This document shows, piece after piece, positions 46,801 through 56,700 of a stretch of 64,000 nt of DNA; the first letter of the stretch is position 1; each line of letters starts with the position of its first letter. Location of the stretch: NCBI GenBank assembly GCA_964030785.1, contig OZ034974.1, positions 46,503,503-46,567,502 of the forward strand. The letters are read 5' to 3'. Both the position numbers and the translations under genes were made by a program. The DNA is from Siderastrea siderea (lineage: Eukaryota > Cnidaria > Anthozoa > Scleractinia > Rhizangiidae). Below the pieces are notes generated by a model. That model was given only the letters and a program-made list of their open reading frames with translations. It was not told the origin of the DNA and made no database searches.

Positions 46801-49654
46801 GTCACACCATAGGATTTCATCCACAGACTCAAAAGATAGAACCACCTTAAAATGTCTCGTCCATAACTGACTGTGAAAGGGTTAAAAACCAATTTGGATT
46901 TTAATTTTAATTTTGAATTTTGAATTTTAATTACAGATAGCTCAGATTACAGCAATCAATGAGACTTCCTGGTAAATTCAGTCTAAAAAGTGTGCTGTTT
47001 TCTTTCTTTCTATTCTTATTTCATTTAAATGTATTTGATTATTTCAAAACTGAAAAGACAAGTAAGAGGCTGGAAGGACAAGGACAATGAACTCTCCCCA
47101 GGGTCCACCACTGATTACTCAGAGGCTTGTTGGTGTTTGTTAACATAACCAATAATATTACACTCCCATTATCGCGGACACCCTCGGGACCTCGGTTTAG
47201 CGTCTGTAATAGCAAGAGACCATAGTAGTGGGGTGCGAGAAGAAATTTCTTGATATTAGAGGAATTACATTATTTTATTTATATTGAATATTGTCTCCAG
47301 AACCAATTGCAGTGCAGTTTTCGCATATAAATAGCGTCAGAACTTTTTTTACAAAAAAAAAACAAATCGTAACCGAAAAAATTGCATTGTATTGTACTCT
47401 ACAATAAGTAGGAAGGATCATATTTAACAGGAATTGGAACATTCACTTTTCATTACATTGGCATTGCTTGTCCTTATGAAAATACCTTATGAGAGCTAGA
47501 GGGTCCTGAAGGGGTAAATGGGAGCTGGGATTTGCCTATTTTAGGACTGGGAAAATGGGATTTACTGCACTGGGACTGGGATTTGGTGACTGGGAAAAAA
47601 GTAACGTATAATGGGAATGGGAAAGATGTCCTATAGAGTCAACAAATCATTAATTTGAAACTCTTGTTAAGTCTCTTAATGAAGAAAAATGCAACAAAAT
47701 AGTCTTTAAAAAGACCTAAAAATGTTTGTAAGTCAACAGATGTCAAACCAATGTAGCTGCGACCTAAATTTTAACTCTGATTTTAAACTGCATTTACTAA
47801 AATTAGCGATTTAGTTGCACACTATGAGCATGCACCTAACAGGTCAGACCATGCCCTTGATTAGCGTATTTAAAATGGCGGATAGGAATGCAGGTGCCAT
47901 TCAGTCTGTACCTGTTGAAATCAAATACATTTCATCGAACAATGTTACCATCGACACATGTACAGAAAACTGTAAACCGGAGCCTTCACTCACACGTGTC
48001 AGCGGAGTCTTTACAAAACCGAAAAGAGTCTGGGATGGAATGGAAACATCAAGAAGAAATGGACCTCAGAGTTCAGAGAAACCACAGGGGGAAATGACAA
48101 CTAAAACATACACTGATGCAAGGCAAATGATGAAACTTTGTTATTTGGAGCCTGACTGTGTTATATCTACCTTTGAATTTATTATTTCAAGCTTCAGTTT
48201 CGTGTCTAAACAGTCAAAGTACATAAGGACGAGTAGTCGAGTAGCAATTCAGTCGCGCTGAACTTGGGCTTTTCAGGCGCGCAAGTGCGATCACACATGA
48301 TTTTTTAGGCGCACAATAAAAAATCTAGTCGCATGTGTGACCAGCTGGTCGCTAACTTTGAGCCCTGTCAATCAACTAAGTTGCCAAGATTGGATTTACA
48401 TTTATTTCCAAGTTTTTCAACCCCAATTTTGGACTTAATTTTTCACACCACTTATATATCAGTTTTTCAGTAATCTATACCCAATTTTAGACTAAAACAC
48501 CCTGATATCTATACCCTATCCCAGACCAAACTTCGAAGCAGAAGCGGAAGGGTAAACCAATCACAGTGCTCGTTCCCACGCTTTGTGATTGGTTTAGCTC
48601 TTCCGCTTCTGCTTCCGACTCTGACAACCTAGTTTTCACTAGATTGTAAGTGACGGAATGGTAAGCGCAATCGCAAACTCTGCTTGCGACTTCGTTGTTT
48701 GATTTTCACTAGATCATAACGTTCTATGCTTCTGATTATGACTCCGACTTCGACTCTGTCGTTAGTGAAAACCAGCCTTTAGACATTTATCTGTGAGGTA
48801 CAAGCATATTTCATGCTTATTAAAGGTTCTTATTGTTTATGAAGTCAATGGCAATTAATTGAAGTAAGCTTGCCTATTGTTAGTAATGACATTAATTCAC
48901 ATTAATTTGCATCAAAATACTCAGTGCAGTTTTACTCAATCAGACTTCAACTGAGACTCACTGTTCATGACGTTCACCAAAATTTCTCTCAGTTCACCGA
49001 GTTTATTTGCTTATGACGTCAATGCTACATTAATAGCCCACAGACAGCCATACTGAATTTGAAGACTTTACATTCTACAGTGTTCTTCCGACTTATACTG
49101 GTCTCAAAAGGTTGCTCTAGCTTGGAATTGCCGAAACGTAAAAGGAACGATATCCATGCATATAATAAATACGTAATAAAACACAAATAAAGTCAGTAGG
49201 CGACAGTGAACATCGAAGAATCACGTAACTGTGGTATGCACATCACTCTTCATTTTATACGCGGTACGATGATGTAAAACCATGATTTTTTCAATAAGAC
49301 TTAAAAGGTCCTCAGTTTTGAGAGCGTAAAAATGAGTATAGGGTGAAGTTTTAACCAGAATGTAGCCACCAAAACGGGCATGTAGTGCTGATGCTAGAAT
49401 CTGTCTTAGTTTATAGTATTTTTGAGCTGAACTGTGCAAGTTCCAACGCGAAATTAAAGGTTAGGTTTGAAGTAACTTACATGTTTGTCATAAGTGAAAC
49501 CATGTCTGAGGGCTAGCTGCTTCGCCTCCTGTAGACTACCGCGAACTTTCACGGCCCAAATATTGGTATAAATATCCTCGGCAAAAATTTCAGTTCCACC
49601 AAGGAATATTACCCATAGAATAGAACACAGAAATCCCGCCATTGCTTCCGCCAT
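25550..49654 (-). CDS. Proprotein convertase, PCSK7/kexin-like, 712 aa, 13 exons
   Basis: A subtilisin-family (S8B) endoprotease of the secretory pathway, which normally cuts precursors after basic residues. Coding exons on the minus strand: 49654-49481, 46712-46608, 45882-45787, 45216-45091, 42101-42031, 41090-41002, 38758-38580, 37458-37243, 29439-29339, 28698-28465, 27406-27114, 26415-26230, 25818-25550. All phases join, giving 2139 bases. Order: signal peptide (1-25), prodomain (to about 110), catalytic domain with Asp153, His192, Asn295 and Ser369, P domain (about 465-580), Ser/Thr stalk, one membrane span (about 629-651), basic cytosolic tail with Y685-D-K-F. With no Cys-rich region between P domain and membrane it resembles PCSK7 (also YAEEC and LTWRDVQH motifs). 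Unusual: Asn306, GATSAATA serine loop, QYQL where furin has its RTKR cleavage site. Confidence 0.9.
25944..26060 (+). repeat. tRNA-derived SINE, 5' truncated
   Basis: B box 'gggttcgattcc' near 25978, then 'cagattttgtctctgtcccacgctcg', the same type of tail as the SINE at 8861. It lies in the last convertase intron. The A box is incomplete. Confidence 0.6.
26230..26415 (-). CDS. Convertase exon 12: P domain end and stalk
   Basis: [12 protein letters not shown] completes the P domain. A Pro/Ser/Thr stalk follows, partly coded by a hexanucleotide repeat (about 26288-26312). Confidence 0.85.
26755..26998. mobile_element. 244-bp inverted-repeat element
   Basis: It begins GGGCCCGGTTGTTCGAAA and ends with the complement (tttcgaacaaccgggccc). 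The next words inward are also partly complementary (ggattaagctaac and gcttagcgttaac). It is in convertase intron 11. Confidence 0.7.
27114..27406 (-). CDS. Convertase exon 11: P domain
   Basis: [29 protein letters not shown] and [11 protein letters not shown] are typical of the eight-stranded P domain that stabilises convertases. Confidence 0.9.
28035..28385. repeat. Minisatellite, about 75-bp unit
   Basis: 'tgtgatgg(a/g)ctagcatcccat' recurs near 28037, 28109, 28276 and 28343, with 'aggagtagtaat' and 'cttcatgttt' between. The array is split by a small element at 28167-28258. Confidence 0.7.
28167..28258. mobile_element. 92-bp MITE with perfect 9-bp target duplication
   Basis: A near-perfect hairpin beginning TAGCCTACGCGTAGCCGTAC. 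TTCATGTTT flanks it at 28158-28166 and 28259-28267. It is inserted in the minisatellite of convertase intron 10. Confidence 0.8.
28465..28698 (-). CDS. Convertase exon 10
   Basis: [14 protein letters not shown] and [11 protein letters not shown] end the catalytic domain. The donor aacag|gtttga is chosen because it alone gives the phase (2) needed by exon 11; the open frame continues past it into repeats. Confidence 0.85.
28728..28970 (+). repeat. tRNA-derived SINE (second type)
   Basis: A-box-like 'tggactagtaattaggc' and B-box-like 'gagttcaagtccc' at 60-base spacing, followed by about 150 bases of non-tRNA body. It differs from the 8861/25944 family. The boundaries are approximate. Confidence 0.5.
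29339..29439 (-). CDS. Convertase exon 9: catalytic Ser
   Basis: [18 protein letters not shown] is the serine loop; Ser369 is kept, but GTS-A-x-P of the family reads ATS-A-A-T-A. An intron of about 7.8 kb separates it from exon 8. Confidence 0.9.
29690..30330. repeat. Degenerate tandem repeat, about 115-bp unit
   Basis: Words 'ctctcg', 'gactctcg', 'agtttgaa.cctgctcaaat' and 'taatta..atccatgga' recur in order about five times. It lies in the large convertase intron 8. Confidence 0.65.
30634..30816. mobile_element. Small inverted-repeat element (hAT-like ends)
   Basis: The left end CAGGGGCGGATCCTGG pairs with the right end 'ccaggatccgccactg' read inverted, with few mismatches; C-runs lie inside. 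CAGGG-type ends suggest hAT, but the target duplication is not clear. Confidence 0.5.
32160..32470. repeat. Tandem duplication, about 125-bp unit
   Basis: 'gttgacaacaagaaaggttt' followed by 'ggatctgtttctttttatactgaatat' occurs twice, with a third partial copy near 32456 (ggttgacagcaaga). Confidence 0.7.
32845..35166. mobile_element. 2.3-kb palindromic foldback element, 9-bp duplication
   Basis: Arms of about 1 kb (32845-33880 and 34250-35166) are inverted copies around a loop of about 350 bases. The ends are GGATGTTACTAAAACG. CAGTACGAG flanks it at 32836-32844 and 35167-35175. Next to each end there is a minisatellite of 'ggggaat' units, longer on the right. The arms contain mirror-image open frames (33393-33025 and 34637-34972), which I read as by-products because no family is recognisable. 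Confidence 0.85.
36555..36645. mobile_element. 91-bp MITE, TAGCCTGCG ends
   Basis: Left TAGCCTGCGTTGCAG, right complement 'ctgcgacgcaggcta'. TTACCGAG flanks both sides (36547-36554 and 36646-36653). Same end motif as 22284 and 55685. Confidence 0.75.
37243..37458 (-). CDS. Convertase exon 8: oxyanion Asn
   Basis: TFAAGNGG holds oxyanion Asn295. [14 protein letters not shown] follows, with Asn at the position of furin Asp306. PTYAEECPG is close to PCSK7. Confidence 0.9.
38580..38758 (-). CDS. Convertase exon 7: substrate pocket
   Basis: [12 protein letters not shown] aligns with the SWGPED block. Asp258 is kept while its neighbours Glu257 and Asp259 are Gly and Met. Confidence 0.85.
38759..41001 (-). 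other. Convertase intron 6
   Basis: No exon seen. It holds a G-run near 40760 and ordinary AT-rich DNA. Open frames here have no recognisable domain. Confidence 0.4.
41002..41090 (-). CDS. Convertase exon 6: catalytic His
   Basis: [12 protein letters not shown] carries catalytic His192, and [12 protein letters not shown] follows. Confidence 0.9.
42031..42101 (-). CDS. Convertase exon 5
   Basis: A 71-base exon ([15 protein letters not shown]). The family's DPDP calcium-loop motif is replaced by NEKP. Phase 0 in, phase 2 out. Confidence 0.8.
42102..45090 (-). other. Convertase intron 4
   Basis: Apart from the SINE at about 43520-43752, I see no element I can name. 'ttacggattatt'-type words recur at 42590-42680. 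Confidence 0.4.
43520..43752 (-). repeat. tRNA-derived SINE, minus strand
   Basis: On the minus strand, 'gggagcagggatggcgcaga' then 'ggtgctcgcctcccacc' and a B box 'ccgggtttgatccccgg', followed by a body with 'ctctggttttcccc'. The tRNA-like head is complete enough to recognise, and the body is non-tRNA. Confidence 0.65.
45091..45216 (-). CDS. Convertase exon 4: catalytic Asp
   Basis: Contains [20 protein letters not shown]; the first Asp of DDG is catalytic Asp153. Confidence 0.9.
45787..45882 (-). CDS. Convertase exon 3: end of prodomain
   Basis: VEWFMQQ and [10 protein letters not shown] align with the prodomain-catalytic junction of the family. Between them the expected R-X-K/R-R is replaced by KEKQYQLL. 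Confidence 0.85.
46608..46712 (-). CDS. Convertase exon 2: prodomain
   Basis: It encodes YHIFKK followed by a charged stretch. Phase 0 at both ends. This part normally carries a secondary cleavage site; here only single or paired basics (ELKHRS, TDRK) are seen. Confidence 0.8.
47815..48261 (+). other. Open frame of unknown nature inside convertase intron 1
   Basis: An uninterrupted plus-strand frame of 148 codons, antisense to the convertase. A second ATG at about 47875 (aaaATGGCGG) has a good start context and begins [20 protein letters not shown]. It has no domain I recognise, no signal peptide and no clear splice sites. It could be a retrocopy or chance. Confidence 0.25.
48528..48620. mobile_element. 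Inverted-repeat element fragment
   Basis: 'gcagaagcggaagggtaaac' and 'gtttagctcttccgcttctgc' are complementary, as are 'caatcaca' and 'tgtgattg'. Just before it are words (ctataccctatcccagacca) like those at 57340-57600. Confidence 0.55.
49481..49654 (-). CDS. Convertase exon 1: signal peptide and prodomain start
   Basis: ATG at 49654 starts a hydrophobic leader ([20 protein letters not shown]), then YTNIWAVKV and LALRHGF, hallmarks of convertase prodomains. The donor is cat|gtaagt, phase 0. The ATG is the only one before the leader in this frame. Confidence 0.85.
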
Positions 49655-51150
49655 CTAAGGAAAGCTGCCAGACTGAGACAAAAACTTCCTGTTGACATAT
49701 TTTAAAGTTTGTGCTGAGTGACCTGGCATAAGTCTTTCTACCAGGGTAGGGGGAGGAAGGTACTTTGTCATGGTGTCACAACACTGTCATATTTAGATGG
49801 GTATTTTCCATTCCTTGTTTCTGACCTTGCCTATGATAAATTGTTGAATTTTGAAAACAATTAACTGAAAATTTACCCTTAATGATCTCTTGCTTCTAGA
49901 CATAATTACGACCGACAAAAAGGACTCCTCCACCCCTCCCCCAACACTTATCCACCGCCGCTACATAACATAAGCGGGAACTGAAAAAAGAAATCGTCTG
50001 CTGCTTTTATATTTCAGTGTCTTTGGAAAGTTATCTGCTACATCAGAACACAGAGGTAGAGGCAGTTGCTCACAAAAAAGATATATTCCATATCAATGCG
50101 GAAACTGTTGTTTTCTGTCGAGCCGTAGCTTGTTGGACTTTACCTTGTTGACAACTGAACTGACAGGCAAAATATGGTACGTGACCGGAATATGTTAGCT
50201 TAAATGCAGGGCCGTTGAATATTTTATCACATTTGCTAATTTCAAAATTTCATGGTTTTCCATCGGTGTTTTGTCTTTTGTAATAAACCCAGAGTAGACA
50301 AAACCCTCTCTTGATCGATTAATTCTTTCTTTACGCGAATTAAAATTTAGTGGAGGAAAGTGGTTTGATTTCCTATATTTTTACAATTCTAAAGGGGGCA
50401 CTTGCACTATTTTTGTTTTGCCAGTGATGTATCTAGGCGTATCTAATGACCCAAATATGTCACGTCACATGTTCATCTTCCGGAACTGTACTATTTTACA
50501 GAGCTACTTCTAAGCTCGTAGCAGTCGTAGGCTGGTAAAAGGCTAAAACTTTCATAGATCTAGAAAATAACATAATGTGGTGTTAGTTCTAATCGGTTCT
50601 CAGCCGCACCGGCTCGGGAACTGATATGGAATACAGAGTTAGACAACGGGCACGAGCAAACCGGCGTGACACGCGTCGAGCGTGAAAAATGCGCCTGCGG
50701 CATGGAAAGATGAGCGGCTAGCGTTCAGGGTCTCAACGCGCGCGCTTTCTCTTCTGCAGAGGCATGATCGTACTTAAACGGAATCTGGCGAGAGGAAAAA
50801 TGCAAGGTCCTCTTTTACTTCTCCCCATTTTCCCCTACTCTCTCCATTTTTCCCCCTCCCCGTTTCCGATTTTTCTCAGCTACTGAAAGGAGCCTTTACA
50901 GAAAGAGAGTTGCGGGCGTCACCGCCTCCACGCAGCAGGCGATTTTCGCTCTTGCTCGCGTGTTCTTTCTGCTCGATCATCCGGTTTGGGGGAAAAAGAG
51001 ACTGTTCGAAGTCTAGTGCTTCATACCGGAATCTGCAACGTAGCTCTTCAGTTCATTAATCATAATAGCCTCCACTTAATCTTTATTTTGTTCATTTCTT
51101 CGCTGCCAGATTGCTCCTATTAACAGATCCAGGGATGGATGCATGGCTAC

Positions 51151-51242
51151 TAGCCTGAACCCAGAGGTTTTCCTTTCTATTTCTCGGCGCTTCGCGGCTC
51201 AAGTTTGTTTAAGAAAACGAAAACCTCTGGGACTAGGGAACG
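51151..51242. mobile_element. 92-bp hairpin MITE
   Basis: 'cccagaggttttc' and 'gaaaacctctggg' are the complementary arms. TGGCTAC flanks both sides (51144-51150 and 51243-51249). Confidence 0.6.
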
Positions 51243-51329
51243 TGGCTACATTTAAGCACCAAATTATAAATGGCCTGAAATTGACCCTGAATCAGCGGCA
51301 AAGACCTGTTTAAAGATCAACTATCAACA

Positions 51330-52810
51330 TTCAGTACATTGTTCTAAAAAAGAGCCTTTACTGTTCTTGGAATTAAATCTGTTATGAATTTGGGAGTTTT
51401 ACAATCTTCATAATACACAGCCTATTCGATAAAAATTAGTCCTAGATAAGCTTCTCTCCATCGAAATGCCGTTTGAGTCAGTTCCCAGCCGTTCTCCTAC
51501 AACCCCCCCCACCCCTCCCCCTGTCTGTATATGAAGTAATGCTACTTTCAATCTATTGATTGAATTAAAACCTAAATATTTGTGATTATTTAAAGCTTCA
51601 AACGGGTCCTCGACCACTTTTTTTTCCGATTTACTTCTTCTTAAACGTTTTGAAGGAAATGATTTTTTCCAACTATTAATTTACATATAAATGTTTTGCA
51701 AACACAAGTGATGAGGGAGTCTATAGAAAAGCAAAGAATGCTTGAAATTATGGACCCCTAAACCGTAGCGGACAAGCGGTCAGTTTTATTGTAATACTAT
51801 ATTTCCCTGAATAAAATTCCTCTAACTTCCGGTAACGAATGTACGAGGTCTTGACCCCGTTGCTAACAACACGCTAGAACTAGTTTCTTCCAGACCCTCG
51901 GGCCTGGCGTTCAAAGGTGAAGCCAGAACTTCCTGTCATACTGAAACACATAGTTAAATAATGAGATAATGAAGGAAAATAAAAAAGATGATATTCAAAA
52001 ACTGGCAGGGGCTTAAACCTTTATCACGTCTCATAGACGTTACTCTCTCCGGCTCCCTCCCCCTAAAAATTCGCGTTATCCATGAAATTAAACCTAGCTG
52101 GTAATATTTGTAATTATTCAAATCTTTATAAATCCAACTTTCGACTACTTTTTTTCCGATTTATGTCGTTTGTTAAAGCGTTCTTTTTAAAAAATATTTT
52201 TGTTTCTTCTGAATAAAGATCCTTTAATTTCCCGTAAAATGAACAGGTTCTTGGGGTCTTGACCCCATTTCAGACAGCACGTAAGAGTTTGTTCCGGTGA
52301 GACCAGTCTCCTGTCAGACCAAAGTTCACAGGGGCTTAAATCTAATCATGTTTCATTGACGTTACATTCCACCCTGTCCACATAAAATTAACGTTATCCG
52401 AGAATAAGAACCTCAATATTTCTAAAAATTGTAAAACATATAGTGTTTGTAAAACCTTTAAGAACGAAATCTCAACCGCTTTTTTAAAAGCTTTTTGAAG
52501 GAGCCGATTTTTCCTCCAAATAACATCCTTTATCTTTCCGCAATGAATGAACGGGGTCTTGACCCTGTTTCGGCAAACTTGAGAGAATTTGTTTCTGTCA
52601 GACCCTGACGTTCAAAAAGTAAAATCACGTTTCATTAAACCTACCACAGAAACACCCCAACCCCCACCTCCCCCGGCTCCATCTCCCACCCTCCCCACCC
52701 CACCCCCCAAAAAATAAAAAACAAAGTGCATCTACAATCCTAACCCAAGGATTTCATAATCATTTCAACGTGAATAGATTCTAGGTCTTAGACCCTGCAT
52801 ATGGTTCTTC
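51330..52810. repeat. Degenerate direct repeats with 'gtcttgacccc'
   Basis: Units share 'ctcgaccacttttttt', 'ccgattta', 'gtcttgaccc(c/t)' (near 51849, 52257, 52556, 52787) and 'catgtttcattgacgttac'. Spacing is uneven (about 230-410), which suggests old tandem duplications with later loss. Confidence 0.5.
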
Positions 52811-53581
52811 GTCAATGCAGAAATTATGATTGATGCTTATTGCATTGAATTGAAGGTCTACGTTGGTTTGACTATATATTCTAGGTCAGTCGTTAGCAGT
52901 GAGTTTTGGTCAGAGTGACAACGTTTTCGGCTCGCCCTTTGACCTCTCGTTAGTTACATAGCATGTTCACTAAGAATAATTTATGTTTTCTTACTTTCAT
53001 TACTCTGTTATATGTCTGCTAGCAGTGGATCATTACGAAGTATTATATTGAATCAGCTATTAATTTAATCTATATATGTTATTACTGTTAATTTATTCCC
53101 TCCTTTTATTGCGACGTTTCTGGAATGAATCCCGTTTTCTTTTCTTTTTATTCGTTGAGTTATTTGTATTGTTATTTTGTTGTCAAATTGACTGAGATAA
53201 AGTGAATTAACTGTAGTAGTAGTCATACTTTTTATTTTCTTTACACGTACGTATTCACAGTAAATAGTCGTAGAGAAATCAGTAAAAAATACCGGTAACG
53301 TGAGGAAATTACTGTGTTAACTAGCGTCCAGTTCCAGTTCCCCTCCCTCCCCGCTTTCACTACTCCCCACCCCATACTACGAGAACTGGTCGAAGTTTGT
53401 TTTCTTGAAAATGTATGACGCAAATTATCACCCGATATCTCCTCATTTTAGTTAAGCAGGCACGCAGTTTCAGACGAACAAGGAAAATCAGATGGGAATC
53501 CTCTCTTGGTTGTAAACAGTTGGTAGATCAGTTTTCGGCTTAAAACAAACTTTCCTGGTTGTTTTATTTCCTCGTGAGAAC

Positions 53582-53590
53582 TGCATAAAA
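53582..53590 (+). promoter_or_regulatory. TATA-like box of the BRICHOS gene
   Basis: 'gcataaaagg' lies about 120 bases before the start codon, at a usual distance for a short 5' leader. No other promoter element is claimed. Confidence 0.4.
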
Positions 53591-53703
53591 GGGACCATTT
53601 CTTCTTCTAACTTCAGCTGGAGTTGGAGATAGCAGGAGTAAGCACTGAGAAGTTCTGCATTAACGGCTGAGGAACAGAATCACTGAATCAATTCTCGGTA
53701 GAG

Positions 53704-53706
53704 ATG
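53704..53706 (+). CDS. BRICHOS precursor exon 1 (start codon only)
   Basis: The exon ends right after ATG (gagatg|gtgagt). Exon 2 then supplies the leader in phase 0. Confidence 0.65.
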
Positions 53707-56700
53707 GTGAGTAGAAGGTGCCTACTTTCTGTAAGACTGACGATTCTTTAAATTTCTAGTTTCTGAGTTTATCTTTTTGGCTCCCAGCAAATTCGTTATC
53801 ACATTGACTGCAGTAGTGTGCAATGTTGCTACTTATTGTTTTAACCTTTTAATTTCTTTCGTTTTTTCTTATCAGGAGTTTTCTTCTGTCATCGCAGTTT
53901 TGATCTTCTCATTTGCTTGCATCAGTCAAATGAGAGCTGCAGTGGTTCTTCAGGTACCAATTTATGACATTTTTTAGAACGGGCAAAAATCATGCTCAGT
54001 TTTTGTGTCTCAAGTTGTAATGAAAAGGCAGTTCTTTGCTTTCAGTGAATTTTTTGTTTGTGTCCCCAAAAATGGCGCCATGATACTACTCTGAATCAAT
54101 ACTCGGAAATCCTTTCTTCTGTTGTTTTGTAGGCAGCTGAGATTTCTCATTGGCTGTATAATTCCTTTTTAGAATTTTGCAAGTAGAGCATCTAGATTTC
54201 GTCGCCAAAGTCCCGTTAACAGTAAAAATCGCCAAAACTAAGAGAGGCTTAACACTCAATTGCAAAATTTGGCTTGTTCTCTTATTGACTGAGTGTCTCG
54301 ATTAACGAGTAATCATCTTATCATGGCACTTGTGGTCAAATAACCCCAACACCACCCACAAATAAATTTGTTTTTCGCATTTCTCAGAGCAGAGCTTGAA
54401 AGAATAAAGCTTACATTTTGAGGTCAGATTTAGCCAAGCTACTCTTCAGTTGAATATCTGACTATTTGTAACAGTGATATACCTATGTCCCTTATCTCTT
54501 AACTTCATATCTCTTATACCAGATCCCGGGACTGGAATTTGACGAGGAGCAAAAACCGAGGTCAGAGAAGTTTAAACTTCACATCTCAGAGAAAGGTGCC
54601 AAGTTTAATGAGGACATTGAAATCGACGAGGAGAAGGACATTGAATATTTCAAAGTTCCTCCCCACAATGAACTGTCCGAGACTGATAATATGTACGACT
54701 TCAAAATGGTAAGAAATAACATCATCTATCTCGCTGCACTTATCATAAGCAAAGCTTTGGGGTCTTTTAAAGCATCTTTGTGGGGGTATGAGGTTACCTT
54801 GAAAAGACCTTGCTTCTCTTGTTTTAACCCTTTACCGTCAGCGTTTTTTCCTCAGAGAAACGCATTTTTTACCGCTAAGGCGGTTTTTTAAGTGCTATGT
54901 TGCCAAATGCCACTAAACTTTGCTACAAAAACGTTTTCTTACAATTTAGCTAAATTTTGAGCCAACTTCTATTGTAAATTGTACAATATTTTGCTTTGAC
55001 GCATGCGCATAAGCCAAATTTTGGACTTTTTTTGCGGATTCATTTCCAATTTTTTTCTCGCTTCTTTTGCTTTCCTTCCCCCCCCCCTTTCTTTTCTCTT
55101 TATCTTCTACCCTTTATCCCCTTTCTATCCACTGGAAAAGTTTTGGCCTCAGCCTTTCTGAAAACCTCGAAATGGAACATTGATCAACTAGGTGACTTGG
55201 CCTATTTTACCACCAACTTTGCACCCAAAATTGGACACGTTTTTTCTGGTATAGTTCTGCCCCAATATGCTCGATATTCAAAATGGACACACGTATGGAT
55301 GAATCTGTCCTTGCTGTGTTAGCTGCTTATCAAAACAATCTGGTGACGTCAAAATGATGACGTCACAAGTGGCTCAATTGTTCCTGACTACAACGTCGGG
55401 AAAATACAACTCTTGACGGGAAAGAGTTAATGAAAGAAAAAATTGATTGATTTTGCAAGGCCGCGCATAGTAGATATATTACTTAGTGTAGATAATAAAT
55501 CAATGAATGAATGGATGAATGGATAAAAGGATGGACGCACGGACGGACGCACGAACAGACGGAAGACAAACGGACGTATCAGTGGATGCCCGATGGATGG
55601 TTGGAGGGATTAGGTCTTACATAAGTTACGCCAGCTCTTTCTCATCCGATTAGAAAACCTATAAAACAAAAGTAACGCATAGCTTAGCCTGCGAGTAGGC
55701 TCTCTATTCGGGGGGCAACGCAACGTGAATTATTTTCTTACGTGAATTATTTTCTTCGAGAGCGCCGAAGGCGCGAGTTTCGGCGAGCGAAGCGAGCCCG
55801 CGGTGAAAATTGAGAGCCTGCACGTATCCCATTGAATTTTGAATCCGGCGCGTTCGTCCACGAACGCAGCACTCTGATTGGTCAAAAATGACAGGCTCAA
55901 TTAATATGAGTAATTAATATGCATATGGCTCAATTAATATGCATAAGTTCCTAATTTTTCGGGCGCAAGAATTACACACACGGCTCGAGAAAGAAGACAA
56001 TTTTACGAAATAAATACCAATGTTTTCGCACATCGTCGCCAATACTTGTCCGCGACTTCCATCGCGATTTGAAACTTCAAAAAGATTTTCCGTGGACATT
56101 CGACCCGATTTTCCAGTTCCATATTTCACCAAAAAACTACAACTGCAGATACGGCAATGTCCACTTGCTTTGTTGACAACTTTTTTCGGAGTTAAAACGC
56201 GTTCTTCCGATCCTTCCATGAAGAGCCACAAAGATCTAGACGAAATCCCGGGAAAACTTCCACGTGCATCTTTCTGTCATGTTTGTTTATATTTTTCTCG
56301 TTCCCTATTGGCTAGTTATTTGACACCGGAAGCGTGGCGAGTTGTCAACAAGTTGTCACATTTCGAGTGGCCGGAATTGAAATTCAATGACTCACGTGCA
56401 GGCTCTCGTTTTTCACCGCGGGCTCGCTTCGCTCGCCTTCACTTCGTTCGCCGAAACTCGCGCCTTCGGCGCTCTCAAAGAAAATAATTCACGTTGCCCC
56501 CCCGAATAGAGAGCCTGCTCGCAGGCTACGCATAGCTGAAATTCAACTTTGCCTCTTTATTCTATAGAACATCACAGTCACTCGTGTGAAAGAGGAAGGT
56601 GTATGTCACATCAGTCCACTACCATCCGACCTGCCAAGACCGAACGTGTTATCACAAGGACTGAAAATGGTAACTCAGCTTTTAATTATACTTCACATGC

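Larger units (their letters stand above)
46713..49480 (-). other. Convertase intron 1
   Basis: Contains an open frame of unknown value on the plus strand (47815-48261) and an inverted repeat at 48530-48620. Otherwise nothing recognised. Confidence 0.4.
49655..53603. other. Intergenic region between two head-to-head genes
   Basis: About 4 kb separates the convertase start (minus) and the BRICHOS precursor start (plus). It must hold both promoters. A small element (51151-51242) and degenerate repeats (51330-52800) occupy part; no other gene is seen. Confidence 0.5.
54709..56567 (+). other. BRICHOS gene intron 3
   Basis: Holds a tetranucleotide-like microsatellite (ggac/atga, about 55497-55600) and the 844-bp element at 55685-56528. 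The rest shows nothing. Confidence 0.5.

Noticed and set aside
25550..49654. Furin proper (gene FURIN)
   Set aside because: There is no Cys-rich region between the P domain and the membrane span, and several motifs are closer to PCSK7. No symbol is assigned because the active site diverges from both.
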